Source: Hyphomicrobium sp. 99
GTDB lineage: Bacteria; Pseudomonadota; Alphaproteobacteria; Rhizobiales; Hyphomicrobiaceae
DNA length: 64,000 nt
Assembly: GCF_000384335.2 (NCBI RefSeq)
Contig: NZ_KQ031382.1
Span: forward strand, 3,979,545-4,043,544
Direction of reading: 5' to 3'
Shown here piece by piece: positions 36,569 through 45,197 of the stretch. A program made the position numbers and the translations under genes. The notes beneath the pieces were generated by a model. It was not told the origin of the DNA, did not search any database, and was given only the letters and a program-made list of their open reading frames with translations. Position 1 is the stretch's first letter. Every line of letters starts with the position of its first letter.

Positions 36569-36592
36569 CGTGTGCGCTCCCGGTTTCCCGCG

Positions 36593-36637
36593 CCCGGTCT
36601 TTCGTCAGCCGGCGTCTGCGGACCGGGATTTTTTATT
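36593..36637 (+). terminator. Terminator between riboswitch and metZ
   Basis: CCCGGTC (36593-36599) pairs with GACCGGG (36621-36627), followed by ATTTTTTATT. A 21-base loop contains another short GC palindrome. It lies between the SAM-II aptamer and the metZ ATG, so it can serve as the expression platform. Confidence 0.75.
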
Positions 36638-36655
36638 GCGCGAAAGGCCGTTCCG

Positions 36656-37867
36656 ATGGCGAATGACGAACAGTTCCCGTCCAATAACCCCGCATGGCGT
36701 CCCGCAACGGCGCTTGTCCATGGCGGCATCACCCGGTCAGAATGGGGCGAGACGTCCGAAGCCCTCCATCTGACTCAAGGCTTCGTCTACAAAAGCGCCG
36801 AGCAGGCAGAAGCCCGATTCAAGCAGGAAGACCCGGGCTATCAGTACACGCGCTTCGGAAACCCGACGATCTCGATGTTCGAAGATCGCCTGAAGATTTT
36901 CGAAGGCGCCGAGGAATGCCGCGCCACAGCGACGGGCATGGCCGCCGTAACGGCTTCGATGCTGTCATATATGAAGACCGGCGATCACGTGGTCGCAGCG
37001 CGCGCGCTGTTCGGCTCCTGCCGCTACATCGTCGAGACGCTCTGTCCGCGCTTCGGCATCGAAGCGACGCTTGTCGACGGCAAAGATCTCGACGCCTGGC
37101 GCGCCGCCATTCGCCCGAATACCAAGATGTTCTTCTTCGAGACGCCATCCAATCCGACGCTCGAACTCGTCGATATCGCAGCCGTCAGCAAGATCGCGCG
37201 CGACAACGGCATTCTGACCATCGTCGACAACGTGTTCGCCACGCCGATGCTGCAGCGGCCGTTGGCGCTCGGCGCCGATATCGTCGTCTATTCGGCGACG
37301 AAGCATATCGACGGACAGGGCCGCTGCCTCGGTGGCGCCGTCCTCGGCAAGAGCGAGTTCATCACCAAATACGTCCAGGAATGGCTCCGCCAGACGGGTC
37401 CGTCCATCAGCCCGTTCAATGCGTGGGTGATGTTGAAGGGCCTCGAGACGCTTCCTATCCGCGTGAAGGCGCAGTGCGAAACGTCCGCCAAGATCGCCGA
37501 CTTGCTGGCTGGCCTCAAAGGCGTGACGCGCGTCCTCTATCCGGGCCGGGCGGATCATCCCCAGGCGGCGCTTGCGGCAAAGCAGATGCCGGGCGGGGGA
37601 CAGATGGTGGCGTTCGAGGTCGAAGGCGGTAAACAGGGTGCCTTCCGCTGCCTTAACGCGCTGCGTTTGATCCGCATCTCGAACAACCTCGGCGACGCCA
37701 AGAGCTTGGTCACCCACCCGGCGACGACGACCCACTTCAAGCTGACGCCCGCGCAGCGCTCGGAACTCGGTATTAGTGATGGTATGATCCGTCTATCGAT
37801 CGGGCTTGAAGCGGCGGAAGATTTGGCAGACGATCTCACCAATGCGGTGAAGAGGGTCACGGGGTGA
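36656..37867 (+). CDS. metZ: O-succinylhomoserine sulfhydrylase
   Basis: PLP enzyme of the Cys/Met-metabolism family that makes homocysteine from O-succinylhomoserine and sulfide. The ATG at 36656 has AAGG 9 bases upstream; the frame's earlier start lies in the terminator. The PLP lysine is in YSATKHIDGQGRCLGG, and the tyrosine/arginine segment YQYTRFGNPT is present. MetZ is distinguished from MetB/MetC by family resemblance, so some uncertainty remains. It is controlled by the SAM-II riboswitch upstream. apaG follows 10 bases later. Confidence 0.92.
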   Translation: MANDEQFPSNNPAWRPATALVHGGITRSEWGETSEALHLTQGFVYKSAEQAEARFKQEDPGYQYTRFGNPTISMFEDRLKIFEGAEECRATATGMAAVTASMLSYMKTGDHVVAARALFGSCRYIVETLCPRFGIEATLVDGKDLDAWRAAIRPNTKMFFFETPSNPTLELVDIAAVSKIARDNGILTIVDNVFATPMLQRPLALGADIVVYSATKHIDGQGRCLGGAVLGKSEFITKYVQEWLRQTGPSISPFNAWVMLKGLETLPIRVKAQCETSAKIADLLAGLKGVTRVLYPGRADHPQAALAAKQMPGGGQMVAFEVEGGKQGAFRCLNALRLIRISNNLGDAKSLVTHPATTTHFKLTPAQRSELGISDGMIRLSIGLEAAEDLADDLTNAVKRVTG

Positions 37868-37877
37868 CAGGGACAAT

Positions 37878-38327
37878 ATGAGTAAAAGTACGCCGACTTC
37901 GACAGCCAGAAAGGCCGCTGCAGCGGCCTTCCAACCCTATGAAGCAACGACGCGTGGGATCCGCATTCGCGTCGAGCCGCGGTACATGGAAGATCAATCG
38001 TCTCCGGAAGACAGCCATTTCGTGTGGTCTTACGCCGTCGAGATCAGCAATGACGGTGCCGAAACCGTCCAACTGAAATCGCGCATGTGGCGGATCACGG
38101 ATGCGCTCGGCCGCACAGAAGAAGTTCGCGGCGCGGGCGTCGTCGGCCAGACGCCGGTCATCGAACCGGGCAAGTCGTTCCACTACACGTCGGGCTGTCC
38201 GCTGAAGACGCCGCAGGGTATCATGGTCGGCAGCTATCAGATGTCGGATGAGGCCGGTAAGCTTTTCGACGTAGCCATTCCCGCCTTCTCGCTCGATAGC
38301 CCCTATACCCGGCGCAGCATGAATTGA
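37878..38327 (+). CDS. apaG: ApaG protein
   Basis: 149 residues with an ApaG fold (immunoglobulin-like). The characteristic stretch is TRGIRIRVEPRYMEDQSSPE, followed by the motif VVGQTPVIEPGKSFHYTSGC and MVGSYQM. ApaG has been linked to Co2+ resistance and low Mg2+ and binds pyrophosphate in some reports; its exact role is not established. It follows metZ by 10 bases and precedes argE, and is probably cotranscribed. Confidence 0.95.
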   Translation: MSKSTPTSTARKAAAAAFQPYEATTRGIRIRVEPRYMEDQSSPEDSHFVWSYAVEISNDGAETVQLKSRMWRITDALGRTEEVRGAGVVGQTPVIEPGKSFHYTSGCPLKTPQGIMVGSYQMSDEAGKLFDVAIPAFSLDSPYTRRSMN

Positions 38328-38342
38328 CAGCGGCGACAGCCG

Positions 38343-39512
38343 ATGAGCGAAGTCCGAGGCCCAACCTACACGCCTGTTGAATTGCTCGCGCGCCTCGTGG
38401 CCTTCGACACCACGAGCCACAAGAACAATCTTGGCCTGATCGCCTTCGTCGAAGATTATCTTCGCGAGCACGGCGTACCGTCGCATCGGATCGTCAGCGA
38501 CGACGGTCAGAAATCCTCGCTCTACGCAACGATCGGCTCGGCCGACGAAGGCGGGATTGCCCTCTCCGGCCACACCGACGTCGTACCCGTCGATGGACAG
38601 GACTGGACGAGCGACCCATTCACGCTGAGAGCGGAAAATGGCCGCCTGTACGGCCGCGGCTCAGCCGACATGAAAGGCTTCATCGCCGCTTCGCTCGCCG
38701 CCGTCCCTGACTTCAAAACGCGCAAGTTGAAGAAGCCGATCCATCTCGCCTTCTCCTATGACGAAGAAGTCGGGTGCATTGGCGTTCGCCCGATGATCGC
38801 CGAACTCGGCAAAGCGCTCCCGAAACCGCGCATGGTAATTGTCGGCGAGCCGACGAGCATGCAGGTCGTCGATGCGCACAAAGGGCCGGTTCGCTGGAAT
38901 GTCGAGGTCAAGGGTCGGGCGGCCCATTCGAGCATGGCCCATCTCGGCGTCAACGCCGTCACCTACGCGACGCGCCTCATCGGCGAGCTCAACCGTATCG
39001 AAGCCGAGCTCAAGCAGCGGGTCATAGACATTCGCTTCGAGCCACCCTATTCGACGCTGCAGGTAACGAAGATCGAGGGTGGAACGGCGACGAACATCGT
39101 GCCCGTCCATTGCAGCTTCGTTTTCGACATCCGCGCTTTGCCCGGATTGCATCCCGACGAAATCGAAGACCGGTTGCGCCGCTTTGCGGAGACGCATTGT
39201 CTCGCTGAAATGCGCGCCATCGCACCTGAAACCGGCATCGATATCGTGCGCGTCAACGCCGTACCGCCCTTTGGCGCCGAGCCATCGTCCGAAGTCGTAG
39301 CGCTCGCCTTGAAGTTGACCGGGCAGAATGAAACCTACGGCGTCTCCTACGGCACCGAAGCCTCTCTCTTTCAGAATGCGGGCGCACCCTCCGTCGTCTG
39401 CGGACCCGGCGACATCGCGCAAGCGCACACCGCCGACGAATGGATCGCCGAGAGCGAGATCGCGAAATGCATGAGGTTCTTGCACCGCCTGGGGGATTGG
39501 GCCGAGACCTGA
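38343..39512 (+). CDS. argE: Acetylornithine deacetylase
   Basis: M20 zinc hydrolase that removes acetate from N-acetylornithine in arginine synthesis. Metal motifs: SGHTDVVPVDGQDW, YGRGSADMKGF and SYDEEVGCIG, with the second domain carrying HSSMAHLGVNA and the final ligand in AHTADEWI. The length is 389, normal for the ArgE subfamily; it is a paralogue of dapE. The arginine genes argH, argF and argD are elsewhere in the window. ATG at 38343 follows apaG by 15 bases. Confidence 0.94.
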   Translation: MSEVRGPTYTPVELLARLVAFDTTSHKNNLGLIAFVEDYLREHGVPSHRIVSDDGQKSSLYATIGSADEGGIALSGHTDVVPVDGQDWTSDPFTLRAENGRLYGRGSADMKGFIAASLAAVPDFKTRKLKKPIHLAFSYDEEVGCIGVRPMIAELGKALPKPRMVIVGEPTSMQVVDAHKGPVRWNVEVKGRAAHSSMAHLGVNAVTYATRLIGELNRIEAELKQRVIDIRFEPPYSTLQVTKIEGGTATNIVPVHCSFVFDIRALPGLHPDEIEDRLRRFAETHCLAEMRAIAPETGIDIVRVNAVPPFGAEPSSEVVALALKLTGQNETYGVSYGTEASLFQNAGAPSVVCGPGDIAQAHTADEWIAESEIAKCMRFLHRLGDWAET

Positions 39513-39726
39513 GAAAAAGCCCCTCGGCCAACGAATGAGCCGTCAAAACTTCATTGCGCCGCAATAAGTTAGCTGGAAATCGCCCTCAGTGTGACCGGAC
39601 TGCGACACGCCGTGCGACAATCTTGCCGACCCACACTTTTTTCGCGAAGCGCCGTGCTTCCAACGCACTGTTGAGGGTACCAATCACCTGAGCCGCCGAG
39701 CTTTCGCAATCTTCAGAGACGTATCA

Positions 39727-40290
39727 ATGACCAAACGCCTTCAACTGCTCAACGTCTCCGCCTGCGCGATCTCCGCTGCGCTCACCGTGGCCGGATGCTC
39801 GACCGCCTCCATGCCGACCATCGGCTCCATCAGTCCCTTTGGAGGGAACTCGATTTCTGAAATCGACCGCGCTTATCTGCAGGCCGCAGGAAGCTGGGAT
39901 CTCAACCACGACAACGTCGTGACGTGCAACGAGTGGAAATCTTACGCGGAAGACCTCTTCAACAGTGCCGACACCGACCACGACGATTCCCTCGACGCGT
40001 CCGAGTGGAACAATCTGACCAAGATCGACAAGTTGTTCGTGACTGCAGATTTGAAATATTTCGACCAGAACGGCGACGGCAAAGTCACGCGACAGGAATT
40101 CGTCGACAAGCCGAACCCCGCGTTCGTGCTGATGGACAAGGCCGGCACGTGCAAGCTCGATGGATCTCAGATCGCGAGCGCACGCTCGAAGACCGAATAC
40201 GACACGTCCGGCGCGAAACCGCAAAACAGCGACCCGCGTGAGCAGGGTGGCGACGTCGGTAAAGCCGCAAACGGCGGCCTCAGCAAATAA
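39727..40290 (+). CDS. EF-hand calcium-binding lipoprotein
   Basis: 187 residues. A signal peptide ends in LTVAGC (lipobox), giving an outer- or inner-membrane lipoprotein. Three EF-hand loops are visible: DLNHDNVVTCNEW, DTDHDDSLDASEW and DQNGDGKVTRQEF, each with Asp/Asn ligands at 1, 3, 5 and Glu or equivalent at 12. The first loop has an odd TCN. The last 45 residues are polar, probably disordered. The function is not known. Confidence 0.8.
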   Translation: MTKRLQLLNVSACAISAALTVAGCSTASMPTIGSISPFGGNSISEIDRAYLQAAGSWDLNHDNVVTCNEWKSYAEDLFNSADTDHDDSLDASEWNNLTKIDKLFVTADLKYFDQNGDGKVTRQEFVDKPNPAFVLMDKAGTCKLDGSQIASARSKTEYDTSGAKPQNSDPREQGGDVGKAANGGLSK

Positions 40291-40647
40291 CCATCGTCCT
40301 CGGGACAAGCCCGAGGATGACATTTGTGGCTGAAGCGCTGCGCTCGATCCCAACCACCGTCATCCCGGCGAAGGCCGGGATCCAGGCAACGTACTGCGCA
40401 TTCGCGCTTGCGGGTCACGCGGAGCTAACCGCGCCTGACGTTTTGTTGAAGCTTGTCTGGGTGCCGGCCTCCGCCGGCATGACGGAGTGTGTGCAAGCAT
40501 GCGGGCAATCCGCCGCCTTCCCGGGCGAAGCGCAAGCCTGACCTTTGAAAACGTCATCCTCGGCTTTATGCTGAGGATCCATGTTTCAACTTGCGCTGCT
40601 GCTTGATGGAAATGCGAGGTTAGGATCCTGACCCCGGCACGCGAAGC
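40291..40647. other. Repeat-filled gap between EF-hand gene and hslO
   Basis: 357 bases mostly made of repeats: a CCTCGGG/CCCGAGG hairpin (40298-40316) just after the EF-hand stop that could terminate transcription, the best copy of the GTCATCCCGGC family (40358-40485), and a degenerate GTCATCCTCGG arm near 40552. No gene seen. Confidence 0.65.
40358..40485. repeat. GTCATCCCGGC-family repeat, copy 2 (most intact)
   Basis: Begins CGTCATCCCGGCGAAGGCC and ends GGCCTCCGCCGGCATGACGG. The right half is shared with 10230-10269 and, inverted, with 27034-27068. It can fold as a long imperfect hairpin. Confidence 0.8.
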
Positions 40648-41610
40648 TCAGCCGCCGGCCGCTCGCAATTCATCGAGCGAGAAGACATATCGCGCGGTGC
40701 AGAACTCGCACGTGACGACGATCTTTCCGTTTTCGTCGAGCATGTCGGAAAGTTCGTTTGCACCGAATGCCAGCAGCACGTTCTCGACTTTCTCCCGGCT
40801 GCACCGGCAGAAAGATGACAGCGGAATGACCCGCTCGATGGCAACGGCCTCTTCATGGAAGAGCCGGAGCAACAGCCGCTCGACGGTCAGACCCGGATCG
40901 AGCAGTTCGAGATCTTCGACGGTCGCGGCGAGCATCTCCACACGCTTCCAGTCGTCGTCCTGGTCGACACCGCCTTCGTCGAGCGACGCCCCGAGGCTTT
41001 GCACCATCAAGCCGCCCGCGCGCCGGTGCCAGCGCGTGTCCGACTGCGGCGCCTGCTTCGGCGCAACGTAGTGCTCAGCAACGGCGGTCCGTATGAACGT
41101 CGGCAGACTTTCACGCTGCTGGAAGTAAGCGGCAGCCGTCGCCGAGAGCGGCGCATTCTCGAAAGCCAACACGCCTTGATAGCGCTCTTGGCCCGGACCT
41201 GAATCGAGCGTGATCGCGAGATGACCGTTGCCCAGCGCCGCCGCAGTCTCCTGCCGCGTCCCGCTTTGAGCGATCTCCGCGACCTTCTCCGCATCATAGC
41301 GCGCATAGCCTCTGAGGCGGCCGCTTGCGGTGTAGTCGGCAACGAGAATGGAAACCGGACCGTCCGATCGCGTCAGCAGATTGAGATTGCCGCCTTGCGG
41401 CAGCGCTGACCCGCACAACGCCGCCAACGCCAGCGCTTCCGAAAGTGCGCGGCCTGGAAGATCGGGCATCGCATGCGGAGCGACGATCTGATCGAGCGTC
41501 GCGCCGAGCCGCACCAGCCGGCCGCGAATATTCGAGTTCTGCGTGCGGAACGCGACGACGACATCGTCGATCGGTATCGCGGGCGATTTTGGCGGAGTGT
41601 CAACCGGCAT
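40648..41610 (-). CDS. hslO: Hsp33 redox chaperone
   Basis: Redox-regulated holdase. The C-terminal zinc module is intact: CRCSREK and, 30 residues later, CEFC. Zinc loss and disulfide formation switch the chaperone on under oxidation. The N-terminal fold shows RGRLVRLG, LNLLTRSDGPVSILVADY and LRGYARYD. The length of 320 is in range. It ends the argD-argF-hslO run, starting 16 bases after the argF stop. Confidence 0.95.
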   Translation of the reverse strand: MPVDTPPKSPAIPIDDVVVAFRTQNSNIRGRLVRLGATLDQIVAPHAMPDLPGRALSEALALAALCGSALPQGGNLNLLTRSDGPVSILVADYTASGRLRGYARYDAEKVAEIAQSGTRQETAAALGNGHLAITLDSGPGQERYQGVLAFENAPLSATAAAYFQQRESLPTFIRTAVAEHYVAPKQAPQSDTRWHRRAGGLMVQSLGASLDEGGVDQDDDWKRVEMLAATVEDLELLDPGLTVERLLLRLFHEEAVAIERVIPLSSFCRCSREKVENVLLAFGANELSDMLDENGKIVVTCEFCTARYVFSLDELRAAGG

Positions 41611-41625
41611 GGGCGAGACAATCCC

Positions 41626-42609
41626 TCAGGCGCCGAAGCACCATGCAAGAATGGCTTTCTGAGCATGCAGCCGGTTTTCGGCTTCGTCAAAAATAACGGA
41701 CTGCGGACCCTCGAGAACGTCCTCAGTGACCTCATGCCCCCGGTAGGCGGGCAGGCAGTGCATGAAGATCGCGTTCTTGGCCGCTTTGCTCATGAGCTTC
41801 GCATCGACCGCGTAGGGCGCGAGCATCTTCTTCCGCCGCGCCGCATCCGACTGTCCCATCGAAACCCACGTATCCGTGACGACGCAATCGACGCCTTCGA
41901 CCGCGCGCACCGGATCCGTCCCGATCTCGACATCGCCGTTCTCGCGACGAACCCACGCGAGCGCTTCCTCTTCGGGGAAAAGCTCTTTCGGGCATGCGAG
42001 CTTCAGCTTGAAACCGAAACGGACGGCTGCATGCATCCAGGAAACCGCGACGTTGTTGCCGTCACCTACCCAAGCGACCGACTTGCCCTCGATCGGGCCG
42101 AGATGCTCCTCGAACGTCTGGACGTCGGCCATTACCTGACAGGGATGGCTCTTCTCCGTCAAACCGTTGATGACGGGGATCGTCGCATGCTGAGCAAGCT
42201 CTGCGAGCGTCGCATGCGCGTTGGCGCGGATCATGATGCCATCGGCATAGCGCGAGAGAACGCGCGCGGTATCGGCAACGGATTCACCGCGGCCGAGCTG
42301 CAGATCGTTATTGTTGAGCGTCAGCGCACCGCCGCCAAGCTGACGCATCGCGATATCGAACGAAACGCGCGTCCGGGTCGACGGCTTCTCGAAAATGAGA
42401 ACGAGGACCCGGTCCTCGATATCCTTCGGCCGCAAATTGGCGGGGACGCGTTTGCCTGCCACTTTCATCGCATGCGCCGCATCGATGATCCCGCGCAGCG
42501 TCTTGCTGTCGAGATCGGAGATATCGAGAAAATGCCGGACGGTCCGGACAGGTTGTTTCGTGGTCATAACTTGCGGAGCTTTCTCCAGCTCTTTCGAATA
42601 GCCGGTCAT
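41626..42609 (-). CDS. argF: Ornithine carbamoyltransferase
   Basis: Makes citrulline from ornithine and carbamoyl phosphate. The carbamoyl-phosphate site [13 protein letters not shown] is present, as are the ornithine segments HPCQVMAD and the late catalytic motif [11 protein letters not shown]. The ATG at 42609 overlaps the argD stop by four bases (ATGA), giving translational coupling; an internal ATG at residue 15 (42567) is an alternative start. Confidence 0.96.
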   Translation of the reverse strand: MTGYSKELEKAPQVMTTKQPVRTVRHFLDISDLDSKTLRGIIDAAHAMKVAGKRVPANLRPKDIEDRVLVLIFEKPSTRTRVSFDIAMRQLGGGALTLNNNDLQLGRGESVADTARVLSRYADGIMIRANAHATLAELAQHATIPVINGLTEKSHPCQVMADVQTFEEHLGPIEGKSVAWVGDGNNVAVSWMHAAVRFGFKLKLACPKELFPEEEALAWVRRENGDVEIGTDPVRAVEGVDCVVTDTWVSMGQSDAARRKKMLAPYAVDAKLMSKAAKNAIFMHCLPAYRGHEVTEDVLEGPQSVIFDEAENRLHAQKAILAWCFGA

Positions 42610-43856
42610 CGGGACGTCTCGCGAGCGACACGCGAGAGTGCGCGCGATAGGGCTCTCACCCCTTCGCTAATCTCTTCCTCGGTCGCGATGAGGGGTGGAA
42701 GAACGCGGACGCTATTATCGCCGGCCCCAACGATGAGAAGCTTCTCCTCATTGGCGGCCTTGACCACCTGCGGTGGCGTGACGTGGGGCTTCAGCTTCAG
42801 TCCCGTCAACAGACCCGCGCCACGGACTTCTTCGACGAGCCCCGCGTGCTGATCCTTGAGACTCTCAAGACCCTGCTTGAGGCGAAGTGTTTTCATCTGC
42901 ACGGCTTCGAGGAAACCGGGCTCCGCGATGACATCGAGAACCGTCGAGGCGACAGCCATCGCCAGCGGATTGCCGCCGAACGTTGAACCATGCGTACCCG
43001 GCGTCATGCCTTTGGAGGCTTCCGCAGTCGCCAGCACGGCGCCGACCGGAAATCCGCCCCCGAAGCCTTTCGCAATCGCCATGACGTCCGGCGTGATGCC
43101 AGCCCATTCGTGCGCGAACAGTTTGCCCGTCCGCCCGATGCCCGTCTGAACCTCGTCGAGCACGAGCAGCAGACCGTGCTTGTCGCAAAGCTCGCGAACG
43201 GCCCTGAGGAATTCCGGAGCAACGGCCCGGACGCCGCCCTCGCCCTGAATGGGCTCCAGCATGATCGCCGCCGTCTCCGGCCTGATCGCAGCTTCAAGTG
43301 CATCGAAATCGCCGAGATCGACGTGATCGAAGCCCTCGGCGGTCGGCCCAAAGCCTTCGAGATATTTGTCGTTCCCCGCGGCCGCGAGCGTCGCCAGCGT
43401 GCGCCCGTGGAAGGCGCCGCGAAATGCGATGATGCGCTGGCGATTGGGTTCGCCCGATACATAATGATAGCGGCGCGCGACCTTGATCGCGCCCTCGCAG
43501 GCTTCCGCGCCCGAATTACAGAAGAAGACCCGTTCAGCAAACGTCAGGCGCGTCAGCTTATCAGCGACGGTCTCCTGACCCTCGACACGGTAGAGGTTCG
43601 AGGTGTGCCACAGCTTTTCGGCCTGTGTCTTCAGCGCCGCGACGAGTTGCGGATGCGCATGGCCGAGCGAATTGACGGCGACGCCGGATCCGAAATCGAG
43701 ATAGCGCTCGCCGCTCTCGGCGATGAGGCAGCAGCCCTCACCGCGCACGAATACGATGTCCTGACGGGCATATGTGCCCATCACAGCCGTTGACGGTCCG
43801 CCGTTTTCGGAAGCGCTACGGGAAGCTTTCCCCAGCGCAGCAGGGGAAGAAGACAT
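42606..43856 (-). CDS. argD: Acetylornithine aminotransferase
   Basis: Class III PLP aminotransferase for arginine synthesis, often also the succinyl-DAP aminotransferase for lysine. PLP lysine lies in [17 protein letters not shown]; other motifs are [19 protein letters not shown] and [17 protein letters not shown]. The length is 416. The operon argD-argF-hslO runs on the minus strand. Its leader contains a promoter and an unexpected terminator-like hairpin. Confidence 0.95.
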   Translation of the reverse strand: MSSSPAALGKASRSASENGGPSTAVMGTYARQDIVFVRGEGCCLIAESGERYLDFGSGVAVNSLGHAHPQLVAALKTQAEKLWHTSNLYRVEGQETVADKLTRLTFAERVFFCNSGAEACEGAIKVARRYHYVSGEPNRQRIIAFRGAFHGRTLATLAAAGNDKYLEGFGPTAEGFDHVDLGDFDALEAAIRPETAAIMLEPIQGEGGVRAVAPEFLRAVRELCDKHGLLLVLDEVQTGIGRTGKLFAHEWAGITPDVMAIAKGFGGGFPVGAVLATAEASKGMTPGTHGSTFGGNPLAMAVASTVLDVIAEPGFLEAVQMKTLRLKQGLESLKDQHAGLVEEVRGAGLLTGLKLKPHVTPPQVVKAANEEKLLIVGAGDNSVRVLPPLIATEEEISEGVRALSRALSRVARETSR

Positions 43857-43880
43857 GGTGCGTGGATAACCCTGAGCAGA

Positions 43881-43910
43881 AAATCAAAAAGCCGCCCAAT
43901 TCCGGCGGCT
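43881..43910 (-). terminator. Terminator-like hairpin in the argD leader
   Basis: AGCCGCC (43890-43896) pairs with GGCGGCT (43904-43910) around a 7-base loop. On the minus strand the stem is followed by TTTTTGATTT. It sits downstream of the predicted argD start site and 25 bases upstream of the argD ATG. Confidence 0.75.
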
Positions 43911-43922
43911 CAATCACAACCC

Positions 43923-43951
43923 CTGATAACGCCCTCGCGCAATCCTGTCAA
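43923..43951 (-). promoter_or_regulatory. argD promoter
   Basis: On the minus strand, TTGACA (43946-43951) and TATCAG (43923-43928) are 17 bases apart. The -35 is perfect. The start site would be near 43916, only a few bases before the terminator-like hairpin. Confidence 0.7.
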
Positions 43952-44122
43952 TAAATGCTCGGTTCGGGCCCTAGACTTCACGGGCTGAATTGCCAACGCC
44001 ACCCCCTTATGGTTGAATTAGGGGCAAGAGCGCACCGAAATCTGACATATCCCCTGGCGCGAATCGTCTGTGGCGCAGTCGCCACTTCTCCCTGTCAATA
44101 CCCTGAAGCTTGCAGCTCTGGC

Positions 44123-44152
44123 TTGTAGACGGGATTCAGCATGTTGTAACTT
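44123..44152 (+). promoter_or_regulatory. gcrA promoter candidate with GANTC in spacer
   Basis: TTGTAG (44123-44128) and TAACTT (44147-44152) are 18 bases apart. GATTC (44133-44137), a CcrM methylation site, lies between them, as in promoters activated by GcrA. The -10 is weak, so the assignment is tentative. Confidence 0.4.
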
Positions 44153-44446
44153 ATGCTTGTCAGGCCACGACATATGGCGGCGCCAGCTGCCTTTTGATCG
44201 GTTGTGTATCGGCCCTGACCGCGCTTTGGGCTAACCGCTTGTCAGCGGACTGCCCGTGTCACGTGCGCGTTTCTGTTCTGCGTCTCCTCAAGTTTTTGCG
44301 TTTGTAAACCGGTCGGGACCGTCGTCCTCCGCCGTCGCGTCGTGTTCGTTCGCACGCGCTGGCTGGGGTTCGATTGCGGCCGGGGTAACTGCGGGCACCG
44401 GGGGGTGCACCGCCGCTGATGCGGCTCGAGAGGGAGCAATCGACGG

Positions 44447-45010
44447 ATGTCTTGGACTGATGAGCGCGTGGACCTTTTAAAAAGGCTCTGGTCGGAAGGA
44501 CTGAGCGCCAGCCAGATCGCAGGCCGCCTTGGAAGCGTGACGCGCAATGCCGTCATCGGCAAAGTGCACCGGCTTGGCCTATCCGGCCGGGCAACGACGT
44601 CACGAATGAAATCGCACCGCCCTCGCACCCGGCTAGCGAATGCAAAGCGCCCGGTGAAGCAGCGCTTCGCGCAAGCCGGAAATCCGGTCGTGCGGGCACT
44701 CTATATGGACGCCGAAGCTTACGTGGCGCCTGCGGAGGAGATCGAAATTCCGGCCGCCGAAAGAAAAACTATTCAGACGCTCGGCGAATGCAGCTGCCGC
44801 TGGCCGATCGGCGACCCGCAGACCTCTGATTTCCATTTCTGCGGTCGCGCCAAGGTGCCGTTGCTTCCCTATTGCGAAGTGCATGCCCGGCGCGCCTTCC
44901 AGCCTGTCGCGCCGCGCCGCCGCGATCGCACGGACGTCGAAGCGCCGCTCACGGCGAGCCTTCCGGCTCCCGCGATCGCAGGCTCCGACCCGACCAAGCA
45001 GCGGGCCTGA
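44447..45010 (+). CDS. gcrA: GcrA cell-cycle regulator
   Basis: Alphaproteobacterial sigma70 partner that activates promoters carrying methylated GANTC. The N-terminal helix-turn-helix starts MSWTDERVDLLKRLWSEGLS and continues QIAGRLGSVTRNAVIGKVHR. The C-terminal sigma-binding domain has CRWPIGDPQTSDFHFCG and YCEVHA. The length of 187 is slightly above typical. An AGGGAG lies upstream of the ATG. A strong terminator follows. Confidence 0.95.
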   Translation: MSWTDERVDLLKRLWSEGLSASQIAGRLGSVTRNAVIGKVHRLGLSGRATTSRMKSHRPRTRLANAKRPVKQRFAQAGNPVVRALYMDAEAYVAPAEEIEIPAAERKTIQTLGECSCRWPIGDPQTSDFHFCGRAKVPLLPYCEVHARRAFQPVAPRRRDRTDVEAPLTASLPAPAIAGSDPTKQRA

Positions 45011-45055
45011 CATTTAACCACCGGCGTGCCGGGGGGCTTGGCCGGTGGATGAAGA

Positions 45056-45095
45056 GAGAAAGCCAGCAGTCGCGGGGGCGACTGCTGGCTTTCTC
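45056..45095 (+). terminator. Strong hairpin after gcrA
   Basis: A perfect 17-bp stem (45056-45072 with 45079-45095, GAGAAAGCCAGCAGTCG arm) and a 6-base loop lie 45 bases after the gcrA stop. The downstream sequence is TCGTGTCCTT, only modestly T-rich. Confidence 0.8.
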
Positions 45096-45197
45096 GTGTC
45101 CTTCAGAGCGATTGACCATCCGCCCATGGTAATTGCTGTCCGGCCGCGCCCCCGTGCTAGGCTCGGAGCCGCTGGTGTCCGGCGACGGAGATTGTAA

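Larger units (their letters stand above)
43857..44446. other. Divergent control region between argD and gcrA
   Basis: 590 bases without a gene. The left part is the argD leader and promoter. The right part contains two GANTC sites (44061-44065 and 44133-44137) and a weak gcrA promoter. A gcrA leader of nearly 300 bases would follow. TTATCCACG on the minus strand (43861-43869) resembles a DnaA box but is a single copy. Confidence 0.6.

Noticed and set aside
41473..42852. 459-codon plus-strand ORF over argF and parts of hslO and argD
   Set aside because: Covers three well-supported minus-strand genes and has no motif.
43861..43869. DnaA box-like TTATCCACG in the argD leader
   Set aside because: Single near-match, expected by chance, with no partner boxes.
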